Part shown: positions 7,258 to 9,894 of the stretch, one piece after another
How the letters are laid out: every line of letters starts with the position of its first letter
Numbering within the stretch: the first letter of the stretch is position 1
Assembly (NCBI GenBank): GCA_964546015.1
Contig: CAZJHO010000015.1
Span: 1-9,894 of the forward strand
DNA from: JAFGVL01 sp964546015
Lineage (GTDB): Bacteria; Bacteroidota; Bacteroidia; Bacteroidales; Paludibacteraceae
DNA length: 9,894 nucleotides
Reading direction: 5' to 3'
The notes under the pieces: generated by a model
Database searches by the model: none
What the model was told of the DNA's origin: nothing
The model's input: the letters and a program-made list of their open reading frames with translations, nothing else
Program-made: the position numbers and the translations under genes

Positions 7258-8218
7258 AAAAAGAAACCACAAAATATCCAATACAAGCAGCCATTAGTAA
7301 ATAAAATATGATTTGATTGTTTTGGGTTTCAAAAAAGTTGGTGTAAAGAATAGAACAAAATACAATACTGATAAGATATAGCGTATTAGTTTCGTTTGGG
7401 AAGAAAGTAAATAAAATAAGAGTGCACAGGTATAGCAAAGCACTTACATTGAGTATGCGTTTCACTTTTATTTTGTTGGCGCGACTATTGCCAAGTAAGG
7501 CAAAGACCAGTAAAACAGAAAATAAAGCCATTAAAAGAATAAACGGAATGCTATATGATAACTGTAATCCGAAATAAAATTGATTTGCAAAAGCATTAAA
7601 ATAAACCTCTAAGTCGCCATGTAAGAAAGCAATACCAAAAGTAAAGCAATACGGAATCAACGCTCCGATAATAGTAGCAACTAAAGTGCGAAATGAAAAA
7701 CTACTGAAGATTATCATTGCAACCCAAAAAAGTGGAATATAGAACAATAATTCCACGGTAAACAAAGAACCGAAAGACAAAAGAAAGCCAATATTAAAAG
7801 CTTGTTTTATGGAGTTTTGTTTTTGATAAGATGAAAATAACTGTCCGAGTGCAACGATGAAAAAAAAACAGCAAATTTGATCTATAAAAAATTCGTGCGT
7901 GTTAGTATTGATACCCATCAATAAAATAAAGAAAAAATAAGGCAACATTGTTCGCTGCCTAACAAAAGAATGTGATTCATTGAGAAAAAACAACGAAACC
8001 GCAATTAATAAAGTAAAAGCAAATCCCAATAAATGGGAAATTCCACTGCCCGGAACAATAAAAGTGTGAATCCAATCTGCGAGCCATGAGTCGTTGACAG
8101 AAATGGTAGCTTGCGGGTTGAACTGAAAAACCAAAATCCAACAAGCGATTCCTATTAATAAAGGAAATGAGATTCCAAAAAAGGTTGGTCCCGAAAAACT
8201 TCTTATTATATTTTTCAT
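7253..8218 (-). CDS. Polytopic inner-membrane protein, DUF6427-like
   Basis: A 321-residue protein, almost entirely hydrophobic, with about ten likely membrane segments, for example near 12-32, 60-79, 92-103, 115-128, 142-175, 178-199, 222-243, 257-273, 278-294 and 302-321. There are few charged loops, no soluble domain and no obvious catalytic motif. Length, topology and its occurrence in a Bacteroidetes genome recall the uncharacterised DUF6427 membrane family, but this is recognition by resemblance and not certain. The function is unknown. It is the last gene of a three-gene operon, 9 bp after ribF. That suggests co-expression but does not show a flavin role; a flavin-related transport function would be speculation. 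Its stop codon lies in the right arm of the long inverted repeat. Confidence 0.8.
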   Translation of the reverse strand: MKNIIRSFSGPTFFGISFPLLIGIACWILVFQFNPQATISVNDSWLADWIHTFIVPGSGISHLLGFAFTLLIAVSLFFLNESHSFVRQRTMLPYFFFILLMGINTNTHEFFIDQICCFFFIVALGQLFSSYQKQNSIKQAFNIGFLLSFGSLFTVELLFYIPLFWVAMIIFSSFSFRTLVATIIGALIPYCFTFGIAFLHGDLEVYFNAFANQFYFGLQLSYSIPFILLMALFSVLLVFALLGNSRANKIKVKRILNVSALLYLCTLILFTFFPNETNTLYLISIVFCSILYTNFFETQNNQIIFYLLMAACIGYFVVSFF

Positions 8219-8227
8219 TGGGCTGAA

Positions 8228-9151
8228 TTATAATAAATAATTTATTACAGCTTGTTTGTCTTTTTCCAATTGCTTAACAAGATCTTCTGTTGAGTTGAAT
8301 TTAATTTCATCTCTCAGTTTGTGCAAAAATAATATTTCGATCGAATGTCCGTAAATCTGTTCGGAAAAATCTAATAGATGAACCTCAATCTGGACAGATT
8401 TTTTCTCTGTTACCGTTGGTCTATAACCTATATTGAGCATTCCTTTGTAAATCTTTTTCTCATTTAAAGCTACTTTGACCACATATACTCCGTTTGCAGG
8501 AATTAATTTGTTATTTGTTGGCTTTATATTAGCTGTTGGAAAACCGAGTTTTCTGCCAAGTTGCTGACCGTTTATTACCGTTCCTGATATTTGATAAGGG
8601 CGGCTTAGCATTTTATTGGCTTCTTCTATTTGTCCACTCAATAATAGTTTTCTTATTTGCGAAGAACTCACATGAATACGGTCTCCATTAAAAGGTTCAA
8701 CAGGAATGATTTGTATGCCTAACTGATTGCCGTAGCGTACATAATCCTCAAAGCCTTCTTCGCGGTTTCGTCCGAATCGGTGGTCGTATCCAACCAATAA
8801 CTTATGTACTCCCAGTTTTTTCAAAATGATTTTATTCAAAAATTCGTATGCCGTAAGACTCGCCATTGCTTTATCGAACGGAAGCACTACGCAAGCATCA
8901 ATCCCGATTTCGTTTAATAACGCAATTTTTTCGTCGTTGGTAGTGAGCAACGATATATGAAAATCTGAGGAAATAACACTTCTCGGATGATTTTGAAACG
9001 AAATAACCAACGATTTTTTGCCTAATAATTTAGCTTCATCTTTAAGTCGTTGCAACAAAAAGCGATGACCAAGATGTACCCCGTCAAAGAATCCGATGGT
9101 AGCTACAAATTGGTCAGTTTGCGTTTGTGATATATCGGTTATTATTTTCAC
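8228..9151 (-). CDS. ribF: Bifunctional riboflavin kinase / FAD synthetase RibF
   Basis: Cytoplasmic enzyme that phosphorylates riboflavin to FMN and then adenylylates FMN to FAD. Its 307 residues are the normal length. The N-terminal FAD synthetase half is a nucleotidyltransferase fold with GFFDGVHLGH (20-29), GYDHRFGR (121-128) and SSSQIR (162-167). The C-terminal riboflavin kinase half has GRKLGFPTAN (199-208, ATP and Mg binding), NIGYRPT (240-246), a conserved E-HLLDF segment with Glu256, and a final LRDE helix region. All expected motifs are present. The start codon is GTG (9149-9151). No ATG lies nearby in frame, and the family's usual N-terminus begins here, so GTG is very likely the true start. 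It follows the HAD gene by 5 bp and precedes the membrane-protein gene by 9 bp. No FMN riboswitch is visible. Confidence 0.95.
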   Translation of the reverse strand: MKIITDISQTQTDQFVATIGFFDGVHLGHRFLLQRLKDEAKLLGKKSLVISFQNHPRSVISSDFHISLLTTNDEKIALLNEIGIDACVVLPFDKAMASLTAYEFLNKIILKKLGVHKLLVGYDHRFGRNREEGFEDYVRYGNQLGIQIIPVEPFNGDRIHVSSSQIRKLLLSGQIEEANKMLSRPYQISGTVINGQQLGRKLGFPTANIKPTNNKLIPANGVYVVKVALNEKKIYKGMLNIGYRPTVTEKKSVQIEVHLLDFSEQIYGHSIEILFLHKLRDEIKFNSTEDLVKQLEKDKQAVINYLL

Positions 9152-9156
9152 AAGTA

Positions 9157-9768
9157 TTATTCAAATAGATGTCGGAAGTCTTCTTTTTCGTTTACTAAAT
9201 AAGTATGAAATCCTAAGGATTCTGCAACTTTAATATTCTTTTCCCCATCGTCGAGAAATAGAACTTCGTTGGCTTTTACCTTTTCATTTTCTAAGATATA
9301 TTGAAAAATTTCGGGTTGAGGTTTTGCCATTTTTAATTCGTATGACAAATAACACTTATCAAAATAATCGGACAAATGTAAGCCTTGTTTTTCGAATTCT
9401 TCGCGTCCTTTTTGTGTAAAATGAATGATGTTTGTATTGCTAAGCAAAAGCACACGATAATTTTTTTTTAGTTTGCGGAGTAAATCCAGTTTGTATTCCG
9501 GAATATCAATTAAAAAAGCATTCCAAGCCTTATCTAATTGCTGATCGGTAAGATTTTTATTGCTGTAATTACGAATTTCATTGCGAAAATCTTCGGGAGA
9601 TATTAATCCTTTTTCAAAATCAAGAAAGAATCCGGTTTGAGTATAATTTCCAATATATTGTTCAACTTCGGGAAACCCTAATTGACTAAATGCTTCTATA
9701 CATTTTTCGCGTTTGATATCAATCAACACCCCGCCAAAATCAAATAAAACAGCTCTTATATTCGACAT
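9157..9768 (-). CDS. HAD-family phosphatase, subfamily IA (YihX-like)
   Basis: Cytoplasmic haloacid-dehalogenase-type hydrolase of 203 residues. Motif I is FDFGGVL (9-15) with the nucleophile Asp10; motif II is LLSNTN (108-113) with Ser110; the motif III lysine is Lys149 in MAKPQPEIF; motif IV is FLDDGEKN (171-178) with Asp173 and Asp174. A helical cap lies at about 18-95. Overall sequence flow resembles E. coli YihX, an alpha-D-glucose-1-phosphate phosphatase, including Gly at the position two after the nucleophile. Substrate specificity cannot be read from sequence; since it leads an operon with ribF, a flavin-phosphate substrate such as FMN is one possibility, but that is inference. It is the first gene of the minus-strand operon, with a likely promoter at 9805-9837 and a leader of about 30 nt lacking a Shine-Dalgarno site. 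Confidence 0.9.
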   Translation of the reverse strand: MSNIRAVLFDFGGVLIDIKREKCIEAFSQLGFPEVEQYIGNYTQTGFFLDFEKGLISPEDFRNEIRNYSNKNLTDQQLDKAWNAFLIDIPEYKLDLLRKLKKNYRVLLLSNTNIIHFTQKGREEFEKQGLHLSDYFDKCYLSYELKMAKPQPEIFQYILENEKVKANEVLFLDDGEKNIKVAESLGFHTYLVNEKEDFRHLFE

Positions 9769-9791
9769 AAACAGAAAAAGATTAAAACTGA

Positions 9792-9822
9792 TTTTTTATT
9801 TTCGCAAAAATAATTACTTTTG
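9792..9822 (+). promoter_or_regulatory. Promoter of the tRNA gene
   Basis: TACTTTTG (9815-9822) matches the TAnnTTTG -7 box exactly. The -33 position holds only a T-run (9792-9797) instead of TTTG. Transcription would start near 9828, about 35 nt before the mature tRNA. The string TTTGCAAA occurs at 9819-9826 and again at 9830-9837, with a partial copy (TTTGCAA) at 9850-9856. Confidence 0.5.
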
Positions 9823-9837
9823 CAAACGCTTTGCAAA
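9805..9837 (-). promoter_or_regulatory. Promoter of the HAD-ribF-membrane protein operon
   Basis: Read on the minus strand, TTTG (9834-9837) is separated by 21 bp from TATTTTTG (9805-9812), fitting the Bacteroidetes -33/-7 pattern with both boxes exact. It would start transcription near 9799, about 30 nt before the HAD ATG at 9768. Its -7 box lies only 2 bp from the -7 box of the divergent tRNA promoter. Confidence 0.5.
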
Positions 9838-9862
9838 GGTAATACAATTTTTGCAATAGCAG

Positions 9863-9894
9863 GGGCCCATAGCTCAGTTGGTTAGTAGCACCTG
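9863..9894 (+). tRNA. tRNA, 5' part only (cut by window edge)
   Basis: The sequence shows a 7-nt acceptor arm GGGCCCA (9863-9869), U8 and A9, the D-stem 5' arm GCTC (9872-9875), the loop core AGTTGGTTAG with the invariant GG, a 3' D-arm ending in AGC, A26, and the first four bases of the anticodon stem (CCTG). The anticodon lies beyond the window, so identity cannot be read. GGGCCCATAGCTCAGTTGGTTAG resembles CAU-anticodon (Met/Ile2) tRNAs of Bacteroidetes, but that is only resemblance. The D-arm carries one base more than the usual GGTTAGAGC form. Confidence 0.85.

Noticed and set aside
7795..7805. Second copy of 11 bases (TAAAAGCTTGT) of the inverted-repeat arm
   Set aside because: Falls inside the membrane-protein coding region, lacks the rest of the arm and is short enough to be chance in AT-rich DNA.
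9733..9741. Missing second aspartate in motif I of the HAD protein
   Set aside because: The glycine two residues after the nucleophile is also found in YihX-type enzymes, which are active phosphatases, so it is not evidence of inactivation.
9819..9856. Repeated TTTGCAAA strings resembling iterons
   Set aside because: Only two full copies and one partial copy, unevenly spaced (11 and 20 bp) and overlapping promoter boxes that share the TTTG core; no replication gene is nearby.

Overview
The window looks like a housekeeping stretch of a Bacteroidetes chromosome, probably order Bacteroidales. The DNA is AT-rich and canonical Shine-Dalgarno sites are scarce. Several intergenic gaps carry the phylum's promoter pattern (TTTG, about 20 bp, TAnnTTTG). 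One long gene belongs to a macroglobulin/TonB-plug-like exported family that is typical of this phylum. The species cannot be read from the sequence.

Layout, left to right. Positions 1-77 hold the last codons of an unidentified gene, followed by a strong hairpin terminator. A plus-strand pair follows: an MnmA-type tRNA 2-thiouridylase (314-1366) and, 47 bp later if the preferred start is right, a large exported protein with an MG2-like N-terminus and a barrel-less TonB-plug-like C-terminus (1414-4065). Thioredoxin (4135-4449) has its own promoter and terminator. The 251-bp gap before priA holds two hairpins and a possible 42-residue hydrophobic peptide. The primosomal helicase PriA follows (4701-7154). 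It converges on a three-gene minus-strand operon, read from right to left: a YihX-like HAD phosphatase (9157-9768), the bifunctional riboflavin kinase/FAD synthetase RibF with a GTG start (8228-9151), and a polytopic membrane protein resembling DUF6427 (7253-8218). A long perfect inverted repeat (7157-7257) sits where the two convergent units meet. The right edge carries the 5' part of a tRNA, divergent from the HAD operon and sharing a nearly palindromic promoter region with it.

The genes serve separate core functions: tRNA wobble thiolation, thiol redox, replication restart and flavin cofactor synthesis. The exported MG2/plug protein and the DUF6427-like membrane protein are the two genes of unknown function. 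I see no insertion sequence, CRISPR array, defence locus or prophage, and no clear new multi-gene system. The less ordinary signals are intergenic: the hairpin just ahead of priA with its possible small ORF, the 21-bp inverted repeat at the convergent junction, the back-to-back promoter at the right end, and an irregular D-arm in the tRNA.
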